Source of the DNA: Pseudoxanthomonas suwonensis 11-1
GTDB lineage: Bacteria; Pseudomonadota; Gammaproteobacteria; Xanthomonadales; Xanthomonadaceae
Direction: 5' to 3'
DNA length: 64,000 nt
Assembly (NCBI RefSeq): GCF_000185965.1
Contig: NC_014924.1
Coordinates: forward strand, 2,108,001 to 2,172,000
Positions 35,048-42,561 of this stretch are shown here, piece after piece. Under the pieces are notes generated by a model that did not search any database, had not been told where the DNA came from, and saw only the letters and a program-made list of their open reading frames with translations. Made by a program: the position numbers and the translations under genes. The number at the start of each line of letters is the position of its first letter. Within the stretch, counting starts at the first letter, position 1.

Positions 35048-35310
35048 TTTTTTCGCAGGGCGTCCTTGATGACGTCGTTCTCGAACAGCTGCTCGGCCAG
35101 CAGCTTCTTCAACCGCGTGTTCTCGGACTCCAGCTCCTTGAGCCGCTTGGCCTCTGGCACGCTCATGCCGCCAAACTTGCTGCGCCACAGGTAGTAGGAG
35201 GCCTCGCTAAAGCCGTGCCTGCGGCACAGCTCCTTGACCGGTAGGCCAGCTTCGGCTTCACGCAGGAAGCCGATGATCTGCTCTTCGGAAAAGCGCTTCT
35301 TCACGTCCAA
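35041..35310 (-). CDS. IS3-family transposase OrfA (copy 2)
   Basis: An 89-residue HTH and leucine-zipper protein identical in sequence to OrfA of copy 1, overlapping orfB at the A6-G slippery run. Confidence 0.92.
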   Translation of the reverse strand: MDVKKRFSEEQIIGFLREAEAGLPVKELCRRHGFSEASYYLWRSKFGGMSVPEAKRLKELESENTRLKKLLAEQLFENDVIKDALRKKW

Positions 35311-35391
35311 TCTCCGTCTCGTTGGGGATTGGACTCCAAATCGACCTGCTACTCAAAGATGGGGGGACGTCGCGGCAACGCTGCCCCTCGC

Positions 35392-35657
35392 TCAGGGATC
35401 CGGCTGCCGGTCCGAATCCATGAACCAGCGCTGGTACAGATAGCCGCACCCAAGCGCGAGGCTGACCACCGCGAGCAAGCGCGCATGCCGCTGGCAACGC
35501 CATACCGCCCCTGGAACGAGACGAATATCGCCACGCCGATGGTCGCCGCCACCGCCCCAAGCATCCCCCACCTCTTCTGGCGCCATGCAGGCGCAAGCGC
35601 CGCGATACCTACGAACGGAGCCACGAACGACGCGATGAAGAAGGTGAGCGGCGACAT
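35392..35657 (-). pseudogene. frameshifted small membrane protein next to IS copy 2
   Basis: From ATG 35657 (MSPLTFFIASFVAPFVG...) the frame encodes two hydrophobic helices. Around 35485 the coding sense moves to another frame, which carries a third helix and a natural end (LLAVVSLALGCGYLYQRWF...DRQPDP, stop 35392-35394). The 266-nt span is one base short of a whole number of codons, consistent with a one-base deletion. Without the shift, translation would run into the IS. It is 19 bp from the IS end. Function unknown. Confidence 0.45.
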
Positions 35658-35739
35658 GGGCGAAGCGTAGCCACGCGGGGAATCGAAGTTGGCGCGAGCC
35701 GGACGGCAGCAGGGGCGACCCTGCTGCCGGCTCCGCCGG

Positions 35740-35892
35740 TCAGGGCTTGAGCAGCTTGGCCCGCCGCTCCGCCTGGCGCTCCTCGCGGCTGGGGTAGACC
35801 GGCTGCGAGATCTTCGGGATCTGGTCGGAGGGCGGCACTTCGACAAGGCCACCCGCCACGTCCCGCAGCTCTTCCTGGTTCATGTCACGCAT
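35740..35892 (-). CDS. double-glycine leader peptide, type 2 (secreted peptide precursor)
   Basis: A 50-residue precursor. The ATG at 35892 has AGGAGG 7 nt upstream. The leader MRDMNQEELRDVAGG has the Glu-Glu-Leu and terminal Gly-Gly of bacteriocin-type leaders cut by C39 peptidases. The predicted mature peptide of about 35 residues (LVEVPPSDQIPKISQPVYP...) has no Cys, is Pro-rich and ends in a very basic segment (REERQAERRAKLLKP). It is downstream of the peptidase-ABC transporter on the same strand. It is unlike the two precursors upstream, so it may have another role. Confidence 0.65.
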   Translation of the reverse strand: MRDMNQEELRDVAGGLVEVPPSDQIPKISQPVYPSREERQAERRAKLLKP

Positions 35893-35966
35893 ATCAAGCC
35901 TCCTTGCTCTGGATGCATGTCGGTGCGAACCCCGCACCAGGGGTGCCGGCCATCCGGCCGGATTCA

Positions 35967-38123
35967 TCAAGCCGCGGGCACGGCCAGCGCAGGCGCAGCT
36001 CCATTGCGCCACTGCTGCACGACGCGGCCGTCCTCCATCGCGAGCACGCGGTCCGCGCTGGCGATCGTCTCCGGTCGATGGGCGACGATCACACGGGTCA
36101 GGTCGAGCCCTTTGACCGCCTCGTTGACCTGCCGCTCGTTGGCCACGTCCAGATGGCTGGTCGCTTCGTCCAGGAACAGCAGCCGCGGCTCACGGTAAAG
36201 CGCACGGGCCAGGATCAGGCGCTGCTTCTGCCCGCCCGACAGCGAGCTGCCCATGTCGCCAATCAGGCTGTGGTAGCCCATTGGCATCGCCATGATCTCG
36301 TCGTGTACCGCCGCCATCCGTGCCGCCCCCTCCACCCGCTCCTGGGTTGCCTGCGGATCGAAGAAGCTGATGTTGTCGGCGATGCTGCCCGCGAACAGTT
36401 GGTCGTCCTGCATCACCGCACCGACGATGGCACGCACGTTGCGCGGGCCGAGCCTGTGCAGGTCCTGGCCGCCGATGCGGACATGGCCGGCAGTGGGCTT
36501 GAGCAGGCCAAGCAGCAGCTTGACCAGGGTGGTCTTGCCGCAACCGGAAGGCCCGACCACGGCCACCGACTCGCCCGGTTCGATGCTGAAGCTGCAATCC
36601 CGCAGCACCCAGGGTTCGCCATCGCCATAGCGGAAGCTGAGGCCTTCCACCTCGATCCGCGTATCGGCGGGCGGCAGCGCTTCCACCACGGCCTCCTCGT
36701 CGGGTGGCGTGAGCACGATGTCGGCCAGGCGCTCGCCATGCAGGCGCAGCATGCGGAATTCCACCCAGCGGTCGACCAGCGCCGCCATGCGCGCGGCGAA
36801 CTGGTCCTTGTAGGCCAGGTAGGCGATCAGCATGCCGACCGAGAACACGTTCTGCAGCGCCAGCAGGGCGCCGATCCAGATCACCGCGATCCGTTCAACG
36901 CCGAACACCAGCTGGCTGGCGCCGCTGAAGCCCAGCCCCATGCGTGCAATGCGGATCTCGTGGTTGACCGTATCCACCATGAGGTTGCCGTAGGTCGCCT
37001 GGCGCTGCGCTTCCTCGCCCGCGACCTTGAGACTTTGCATACCGCGCAGTGACTCGAGCAGGTGGGTCTCCTGGCGTGCGGCCGCCACCAGCTGCTGCTC
37101 GGTGCGATCACGCACCGGCCGGTAGGCGATCGCGCGGATGCCCATGTACAGCGCCACGGCCAGCAGCGTGGCCAGCGCCAGCTTCCAGCTGTAGAGCAGC
37201 ATCATTCCCAGGGTCACCAAGGCCATGAGCCCGTCGATGATCGCCTCGACGAAACTGGTGGTGAGGGTGCGCTGTATGGACTGCACCGAGGCCATCCGCG
37301 ACACGATGTCGCCGATATTGCGCTTCTCGAAGAAATCCAGCGGCAGCTTCAGCAAGTGGGCGAAGACATTGCCCATCCACTGCAGGCCCAGCCGCGAGGA
37401 CATGTAGACCACCGACCAGCCACGCAACAGGCCGGTACCGATCTGCAGCAACAGCGCCAGGCCGAAGCCCAGTCCCAGCACCGTCAGCAGGTCGCGGTCG
37501 GCGGAGACCAGTACCTGGTCCACCACCCATTGCATGAAGAACGGGGCCAGTACCACGAACACCTGCAGCACCACCGACAGCAACAGGATCTGGGCCAGCG
37601 CAGGCCACAGGCCGCTGACCTGGCCGGTCAGCTGCCGCGCCGACACCGTGGGCACCGCCTTGCGCGGCTGGAACTCCGGCGTCGGCACCAGCTCCAGGGC
37701 CACGCCCGTGAAGTGGCGCGAAACCTCAGGCAGCGACATCCGACGCTCGCCCAGGGCGGGATCGAAAATGGTCGCCCTGCTCCCGCCGACACGTGCCAGG
37801 ACGACGAAGTGGTTGAGGTCCCAGTGCAGGATGCATGGCAACCGCAGCTGCCCCAGCTCCTCCAGCTCCAGCCGCAGCGGACGTGCGGCCAATCCCAGCC
37901 GCTGGGCGATCTGGATCAGCTGCCCCAGCCGCGCGCCCTTGAGCGACATCGGGAATTGCCGACGCAGCTCGCCCAGTCCCAGGTGCAGGCCGTGCGCGCT
38001 TGCCACCATCGCCAGCGAAGCGAGCCCGCACTCGGCCGCCTCCGCCGCGATGATGGGACGCACTTTCGCGGACAACCTGCCCGTCTGCGAGGGTGAGTTC
38101 GTTCGCATCGTCACCAGACCCAT
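35967..38123 (-). CDS. peptidase-containing ABC transporter (C39 peptidase, bacteriocin-type exporter)
   Basis: A 718-residue inner-membrane exporter that cleaves double-glycine leaders while pumping the peptide. Order: C39 peptidase (about 20-150) with Cys32 in EAAECGLASLAM, His in LNHFVVL and Asp in IFDPALG; six-helix ABC membrane domain (about 175-450); ATPase domain with Walker A GPSGCGKTT, signature LSGGQKQR and Walker B LLFLDEATSHLD. The Gln normally six residues before the catalytic Cys is Ala (A26) here, which may weaken the oxyanion hole. It follows the two precursor genes and precedes the third. An ATG at 38108 is an alternative start. Confidence 0.93.
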   Translation of the reverse strand: MGLVTMRTNSPSQTGRLSAKVRPIIAAEAAECGLASLAMVASAHGLHLGLGELRRQFPMSLKGARLGQLIQIAQRLGLAARPLRLELEELGQLRLPCILHWDLNHFVVLARVGGSRATIFDPALGERRMSLPEVSRHFTGVALELVPTPEFQPRKAVPTVSARQLTGQVSGLWPALAQILLLSVVLQVFVVLAPFFMQWVVDQVLVSADRDLLTVLGLGFGLALLLQIGTGLLRGWSVVYMSSRLGLQWMGNVFAHLLKLPLDFFEKRNIGDIVSRMASVQSIQRTLTTSFVEAIIDGLMALVTLGMMLLYSWKLALATLLAVALYMGIRAIAYRPVRDRTEQQLVAAARQETHLLESLRGMQSLKVAGEEAQRQATYGNLMVDTVNHEIRIARMGLGFSGASQLVFGVERIAVIWIGALLALQNVFSVGMLIAYLAYKDQFAARMAALVDRWVEFRMLRLHGERLADIVLTPPDEEAVVEALPPADTRIEVEGLSFRYGDGEPWVLRDCSFSIEPGESVAVVGPSGCGKTTLVKLLLGLLKPTAGHVRIGGQDLHRLGPRNVRAIVGAVMQDDQLFAGSIADNISFFDPQATQERVEGAARMAAVHDEIMAMPMGYHSLIGDMGSSLSGGQKQRLILARALYREPRLLFLDEATSHLDVANERQVNEAVKGLDLTRVIVAHRPETIASADRVLAMEDGRVVQQWRNGAAPALAVPAA

Positions 38124-38160
38124 TCCCGTGCCGTCCTAGCTGCCGCTGAAGTCCTATTAG

Positions 38161-38187
38161 CCGCGCGCGAGGTTTCCTCGCGCGCGG
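38161..38187. terminator. strong hairpin between precursor genes and exporter gene
   Basis: Perfect 12-bp stem CCGCGCGCGAGG/CCTCGCGCGCGG with a TTT loop, without a U-tract on either side. It may act as a partial terminator or mRNA-end stabiliser, giving more precursor than transporter transcript. Confidence 0.6.
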
Positions 38188-38208
38188 AGACACACCTACG
38201 AAAGCGCT

Positions 38209-38466
38209 CTAGCCACGCCCCCCGGAAGCCTTGGCAGCGTCACGAAGTTCGCCACAGGTGAGGGTGAAGGTAATAACCTCCTTTGTTCCCCCATTCGTAC
38301 CAGGAACACCTGCCTGGGTGGTGTTCTCAAGACGGATGGTGACCTCCTTGTCGTCCGGGAAGCCCTTGCACAGCTCCAGGCCACGCGACACAACATCCGA
38401 CTGGCGTTGGTTCTCATTCCTCCCGCCCGAAACCAGATCCAGACTCTCGATTCCAAGAGTTTTCAT
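38209..38466 (-). CDS. double-glycine twin-cysteine peptide precursor A
   Basis: An 85-residue precursor; ATG 38466 follows AGAGGAG. Leader MKTLGIESLDLVSGG ends in Gly-Gly and the predicted mature part is about 70 residues with two Cys. It shares with precursor B the sequence of short blocks C-x2-FPD, then VTI, an Asn-Thr turn, and TCGELR-x-A-A near the end. The Cys pair is about 40 residues apart and could form a disulfide around a strand-rich core. No match to a known bacteriocin is recognised. Role (antibacterial, signal or surface peptide) is unknown. Confidence 0.75.
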   Translation of the reverse strand: MKTLGIESLDLVSGGRNENQRQSDVVSRGLELCKGFPDDKEVTIRLENTTQAGVPGTNGGTKEVITFTLTCGELRDAAKASGGRG

Positions 38467-38499
38467 TTTCCGACTCCTCTCGTCCTTAAGAAATGTCAG

Positions 38500-38742
38500 T
38501 TACGTACGTGACGCAGCAGTCTTTCGAAGCTCTCCGCAGGTGGTCTGGATCGAAACGCTAGAGTCCTGTCCGACCTTCGTAGTGCCAACGCCGAGGTTGC
38601 CCGTGTTGCTCACTGTGATAGTCACCTTGGTGCTATCCGGGAAGTTGTTGGTGTTGCAGACCCTCAATGCCCGCGCCGTGGCGGATTGCTCGCCTGCACC
38701 TCCGACTACCTGTCGCAGCTCCGTACTGGATAGAGATTTCAT
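38500..38742 (-). CDS. double-glycine twin-cysteine peptide precursor B
   Basis: An 80-residue precursor homologous to precursor A. Leader MKSLSSTELRQVVGG, then a mature part of about 65 residues with Cys in RVCNTNNFPD and QTTCGELR. ATG 38742 is chosen (AGGAG spacing 9) over 38748 (spacing 3). It overlaps the 3' end of the HlyD frame by 110 nt in another frame. Being first behind the adaptor gene it may be translationally coupled to it. Confidence 0.75.
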   Translation of the reverse strand: MKSLSSTELRQVVGGAGEQSATARALRVCNTNNFPDSTKVTITVSNTGNLGVGTTKVGQDSSVSIQTTCGELRKTAASRT

Positions 38743-40084
38743 TGTCATGCACTCCTTCTGCTCTAAGAGGCGCTTCCTGCGCCACGGCCGGGATACCACC
38801 CGGTAATTCTTGGCTCCGCCGATCAGCCGAAACACGGCCCTTCACCGAATAGACCGGTTCCAGCAGCCATTCGATCAGCCGTCGCTTCTCGCCGAGGATG
38901 TCGGCCTCCAGCAGCATCCCCGGACGCAGCGGCTCGGGCCTGCCGTACGCCATCACCTCCTGCGCGGCGAGCGACACCGTCACCCGGTAGAACGGCTCCA
39001 CCTGCCCACCCGCACTCGAGGTTGCCGGCAGTTCGCCGCCCGCTAGCGTGCTGCGGCTGATCCGCCCGACCCTGCCACGGTAGTGCCCGAACTTCTGGTA
39101 CGGATAGGCCTGGTAACGCAGCAGCACGCTGTCGCCCGGCTCGATGAAGGCGATTGCGCGGCTTGGCACCAGCAGCTCCGCCTCCAGCGGACTGTCGGCG
39201 GGCAGCACGCTCAGCAGCGGCTGGCCGGCCTGCACGGCCTGGCCAGGCTTGGCCAGCTGCGCGGTGACCACGCCATCGACTGCCGCCGTCAGCACCAGCT
39301 CGCCGCGCGCCCGGGTCTCCAACTGCTCCTGCTCAAGCACGGCCAGCTCGCGGGCATGGCCGGCATCGGTGGCCGTGCGTTGTGCGGGCAGCTCGGCAAG
39401 CGCCTGCTCCAGCTGCGCGATGATGCGTCCGGTAGCGGTCGCCTGGCGCTGCAGCACCTGCATCTCGCCGACCTGGGCCAGCACCACCGACTCCTGCTGC
39501 TTGATCTGCAGCTGGCTGACGTAGCGCTCGCCTTCCAGCTGCTGCAGCCGCTCAAGGGTTTCGCGCGCCAGCCGGATCTGTTCGCGCCGCGTGCCGATTT
39601 CGGTTTCGAGCTGTGCCAGCTCGCGCCTGGTGGTCAGCAGCTGCGCGCGCAGTCCGGTTTCCTGTGCATCGAGCTGGTGCCGCTGGGCCACGTGCGCGGC
39701 GTGCAGGCCTTCACGTCGTTGCCGCAGCCGCTGTTCCAGGGCTTGACGGGTGTCGCCAATGCCGGTGATGGCACGCGGTACGGCAATCACCAGCAGCGTC
39801 TGGCCGGCCCGCACCCGCTCGCCTTCCTGCACCCTCACGGCTTCGACGACGCCGGTGGCGGGTGCGAGTACGGTGGACATGCCGCGCGTGGGCACCAGGT
39901 GCCCGCCCACAGTGGACCGTCGGGTGTAGCTGCCCAGCACGAGGAAAGTGCCGATGGCGGCGGCCACCAGCGTCGCGGCGAGCGTCAGCAGCCAGAGCGG
40001 CAGCGGCTGGGCCAGCTGGATGCCACCGAGCCAGCTGCCGCGGCGGGCCTCCAGCACCTCGCGCCGGAAAAGTTCGTCGCTCAT
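38633..40084 (-). CDS. HlyD-family membrane fusion (adaptor) protein
   Basis: A 483-residue periplasmic adaptor linking the ABC exporter to an outer-membrane channel. It has one N-terminal membrane helix (about 18-45, LPLWLLTLAATLVAAAIG), a lipoyl/biotinyl half-motif (TVLAPATGVVEAVRVQEGERVRAGQ), a long helical hairpin of coiled coil (about 110-250), the second lipoyl half and a beta-barrel domain. ATG 40084 has GGAGGA 6 nt upstream. The usual HlyD core ends near KGRV; about 65 further residues overlap precursor B in another frame, suggesting loss of an earlier stop. No TolC-like gene is adjacent. Confidence 0.9.
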   Translation of the reverse strand: MSDELFRREVLEARRGSWLGGIQLAQPLPLWLLTLAATLVAAAIGTFLVLGSYTRRSTVGGHLVPTRGMSTVLAPATGVVEAVRVQEGERVRAGQTLLVIAVPRAITGIGDTRQALEQRLRQRREGLHAAHVAQRHQLDAQETGLRAQLLTTRRELAQLETEIGTRREQIRLARETLERLQQLEGERYVSQLQIKQQESVVLAQVGEMQVLQRQATATGRIIAQLEQALAELPAQRTATDAGHARELAVLEQEQLETRARGELVLTAAVDGVVTAQLAKPGQAVQAGQPLLSVLPADSPLEAELLVPSRAIAFIEPGDSVLLRYQAYPYQKFGHYRGRVGRISRSTLAGGELPATSSAGGQVEPFYRVTVSLAAQEVMAYGRPEPLRPGMLLEADILGEKRRLIEWLLEPVYSVKGRVSADRRSQELPGGIPAVAQEAPLRAEGVHDNEISIQYGAATGSRRCRRAIRHGAGIEGLQHQQLPG

Positions 40085-40492
40085 GCGCGCGATCCTCCGC
40101 AGGCCGCGGCGACGCCACATCCCCTGGCGCACCCGGAGCCCAACCGGAAAGATCGATGCGCGTCACGGCGCGCGCTCGAGCGATAGTCTTCCTGCATCGA
40201 CATCGTCCACTCCATGGACCGTGGCGACGCCTCCATGCGCCGCCCATGCCGCCAGTCATCCTGACCGGCGGCGGCGATCCTGCCGCTGGCAGCCCACGCG
40301 TTTCAAGGCCCGCGGTTGCGCACTGCATGCAACTACCGCTTGCACCTGCAACGGATGCCTCGCCCGTGCAGCGTCCGCGCCTTGCAGCAAGCGGAACTGC
40401 ACAAGATGACGCACATCACGTTGCCGCGGTTGCTACGCGGCGGAAACAGGGGCTAGTCTGCGATCAATGCCACGGAATGGCAGGAGGCGCGC
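40085..40492. other. intergenic regulatory region between HlyD and XRE genes
   Basis: 408 bp without a credible gene. It must hold the promoter of the peptide export operon (minus strand) and that of the divergent regulator. Only the latter has a recognisable candidate (40430-40459). Confidence 0.5.
40430..40459 (+). promoter_or_regulatory. candidate sigma-70 promoter of the XRE regulator
   Basis: TTGCTA (40430-40435), 18-bp spacer and TAGTCT (40454-40459), 33 bp before the start codon, with AGGAGG as ribosome-binding site. By-eye prediction. Confidence 0.35.
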
Positions 40493-40870
40493 ATGCAGCT
40501 TTCCATGAGAATCCGGATCGCACGGCAGCGGGCAAAGCTCTCGCAGGAAGCGCTCGCCCGGATGTTGGGCGTCAGCCGCGGCGCAGTCGCCAACTGGGAA
40601 TGTGCGGTTGGTTCGCTCCCGGCCACTACCCGCCTCGAGCGGCTGGCGCAGGCGACCGGCGTGTGTTTCGAATGGCTGGCCACCGGACGCGGCCCGATCA
40701 CCTATACCGAGCCGGTACCGAGGCCATCGACCGAGGGCGAGTGGATCGACGATCCGATCGAACGCCGGCTGGTCCAGGCCTACCGCGTTGCCAGTCGCCC
40801 CCTGCAGCGCATGCTGCTGCGGCTGGCCGAAGCGCAACTCCAGGATCCCGACGAACGCCGTCGCGCCTGA
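40493..40870 (+). CDS. XRE-family transcriptional regulator
   Basis: A 125-residue DNA-binding protein. N-terminal Cro/CI HTH: MRIRIARQRAKLSQEALARM then LGVSRGAVANWE; then LPATTRLERLAQATGVCFEWLATG, a common second half of this subfamily, and an acidic helical C-terminal extension. It is divergent from the peptide export operon and is the obvious candidate for controlling it, although this is inferred from position. It may also regulate itself. Confidence 0.85.
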   Translation: MQLSMRIRIARQRAKLSQEALARMLGVSRGAVANWECAVGSLPATTRLERLAQATGVCFEWLATGRGPITYTEPVPRPSTEGEWIDDPIERRLVQAYRVASRPLQRMLLRLAEAQLQDPDERRRA

Positions 40871-41128
40871 CGTCCTGGTCAGACGTCCGTTGCCAAACCC
40901 GGAGAGCCCAGGCGGCAGCACGACCAGCGTGATCGTCTGACGCGGGTTGTCCGTCGCGCGCTGTTGCCACGCTGGCACCGCGGCTGTTTTTCGCGCCAGC
41001 TATCGGACCGGTGAGCAAACGTGCCGCTGGCTCCAGCCGTGCCAGCACGACCAAGCCAGGGCTGGAGAGACAGGCGGGCTGAGGTCTCCTGCTTGCCGGA
41101 ACGCAGCAAGCACCAGGGGCCAGCGGAC

Positions 41129-41785
41129 TCAGTCCAGCTCGGCGCAGTCGGCCTTGCGGACTTCGGCGACGAATCGGCGCATCTTTTCGCCGTCCTTGAT
41201 GCCCGGGGAGAGCTCGATGCCGCTGGCCACGTCCACCGCCCATGGCAGGGTCGCGGCAATGGCTTCGGCGACGTTGCCGGCATCCAGGCCGCCGGCCAGG
41301 ACGAAGGGGCGATGCAGGCCGGTGGGCAGCCGGCGCCAGTCGAAGGCGTGCCCGCTGCCGCCGGAGCGGCCGCCGCCGTGGCTGTCGAACAGGAACGCGG
41401 CGGCGCTGGGCCAGCGCTGCTGCAGCGACTGCGCATCCCACTCGGCATCGCCGCCCATCGGGACGGCCTTCATGTAGGGCACCCGGAACGAACGGCAGAA
41501 GGCGTCTTCCTCGTCGCCGTGGAACTGCAGCAGTGCCGGGCGGATCTGGCGCACGACCTCGCGCACTTCCTCGGCGGTGTTGTCGCGGAACAGGGCCACG
41601 GCGCTGACCATCGGGGCCATCGCCAGGCGCAGCTGGCGCGCGGCGACCGGGGTCACCTGGCGCGGGCTGCCCTCGGCGAAGATGAAGCCAACGGCGTCCA
41701 CGCCCAGCTCGCTGGCCAGGCGCACGTCGCCCGGCCGCGTCATGCCGCAGAACTTGATCCTGGTCCGGTACAGCGTTCGGGTCAC
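41129..41785 (-). CDS. trpF: phosphoribosylanthranilate isomerase
   Basis: Third step of tryptophan synthesis from anthranilate: Amadori rearrangement to CdRP. 218-residue TIM barrel with the catalytic Cys in [11 protein letters not shown] (about residue 14) and the Asp in [15 protein letters not shown] near the C-terminus; [14 protein letters not shown] binds phosphate. The GTG at 41785 overlaps the stop codon of truA (GTGA) and has a GAGGTG ribosome-binding site, fixing the start. It lies some 8 kb from trpBA, separated by an accessory block. Confidence 0.96.
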   Translation of the reverse strand: MTRTLYRTRIKFCGMTRPGDVRLASELGVDAVGFIFAEGSPRQVTPVAARQLRLAMAPMVSAVALFRDNTAEEVREVVRQIRPALLQFHGDEEDAFCRSFRVPYMKAVPMGGDAEWDAQSLQQRWPSAAAFLFDSHGGGRSGGSGHAFDWRRLPTGLHRPFVLAGGLDAGNVAEAIAATLPWAVDVASGIELSPGIKDGEKMRRFVAEVRKADCAELD

Positions 41786-42555
41786 AGCGTCACCTCTTCC
41801 GGCAGACCCCACTCGGCGGGGTACAGGGGACGCAGGAACACCAGGCCCTGGGGCGCCGCGGTCGGCCCGGCGAGCGTGCGGTCGCGGCCGGCCAGCAGGC
41901 GCGCGATCCAGCCCTCGTCCCGGGCACCCGCTCCGACCTCCAGCAGCGAACCGACGATGTTGCGGACCATGTGGTGCAGGAACGCATTGGCCTGCACTTC
42001 GATGGAGACGGTTTCGCCACTGCGGCGGACCTGGATGTCCTGCAGGTTCCGGCGCGCGTGGGGTGCCTGGCAGTGCACGGTGCGGAAGGCGCTGAAGTCG
42101 TTCTCGCCCAGCAGCGCCTGCGCGGCGCGGTGCATTGCGTCGGCATCCAGCGGGCGCCGCTCCCAGGCCATCGTCGAGCGGTACAGCGCGGGCCGTACAG
42201 GACGATTGACCAGGGTGTAGCGATAGCGTCGTGCCCTGGCGGAGAAGCGGGCGTGAAATGCGTCGTCCACCGGCATGCACCAGCGCACGCAGACGGTGGG
42301 CGGAAGGCGTCCGGTAACGCCCAGGGTCCAGGCGCGGGGATCGCGCTCGGCGGTGCTGTCGAAATGCACCACCTGGCATTCGGCGTGGACGCCCGCATCG
42401 GTGCGGCCGGCGCAGCTGACGGTGATGGCCTGGTCGGCGACCGAGGACAGCGCGCGCTCAAGCGTGGCCTGCACCGTGCTCGGGCCGGAGGGTCCCAGGC
42501 CCTGCCAGCCCTGGAAACCTCCGCCGTCGTACTCCACGCCCAGCGCGTAACGCAT
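41782..42555 (-). CDS. truA: tRNA pseudouridine(38-40) synthase
   Basis: Forms pseudouridine at positions 38-40 of the tRNA anticodon arm. 257 residues. The catalytic Asp is in [12 protein letters not shown] (about residue 52), preceded by [12 protein letters not shown], and [11 protein letters not shown] near residue 200 is also conserved. Its stop overlaps the trpF start, and it begins 7 bp from the fimV stop, so fimV-truA-trpF look co-transcribed. Confidence 0.97.
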   Translation of the reverse strand: MRYALGVEYDGGGFQGWQGLGPSGPSTVQATLERALSSVADQAITVSCAGRTDAGVHAECQVVHFDSTAERDPRAWTLGVTGRLPPTVCVRWCMPVDDAFHARFSARARRYRYTLVNRPVRPALYRSTMAWERRPLDADAMHRAAQALLGENDFSAFRTVHCQAPHARRNLQDIQVRRSGETVSIEVQANAFLHHMVRNIVGSLLEVGAGARDEGWIARLLAGRDRTLAGPTAAPQGLVFLRPLYPAEWGLPEEVTL

Positions 42556-42561
42556 CGGCGA

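Larger units (their letters stand above)
34167..35372 (-). mobile_element. IS3-family insertion sequence, IS407 group, copy 2 (1206 bp)
   Basis: Same 12-bp terminal inverted repeats (CGACGTCCCCCC / GGGGGGACGTCG) and length as the copy at 12445-13650, but inverted. It is flanked by the 4-bp duplication cggc (34163-34166 and 35373-35376), showing independent transposition. Frames are intact. Near identity of the copies indicates recent movement. Confidence 0.92.
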
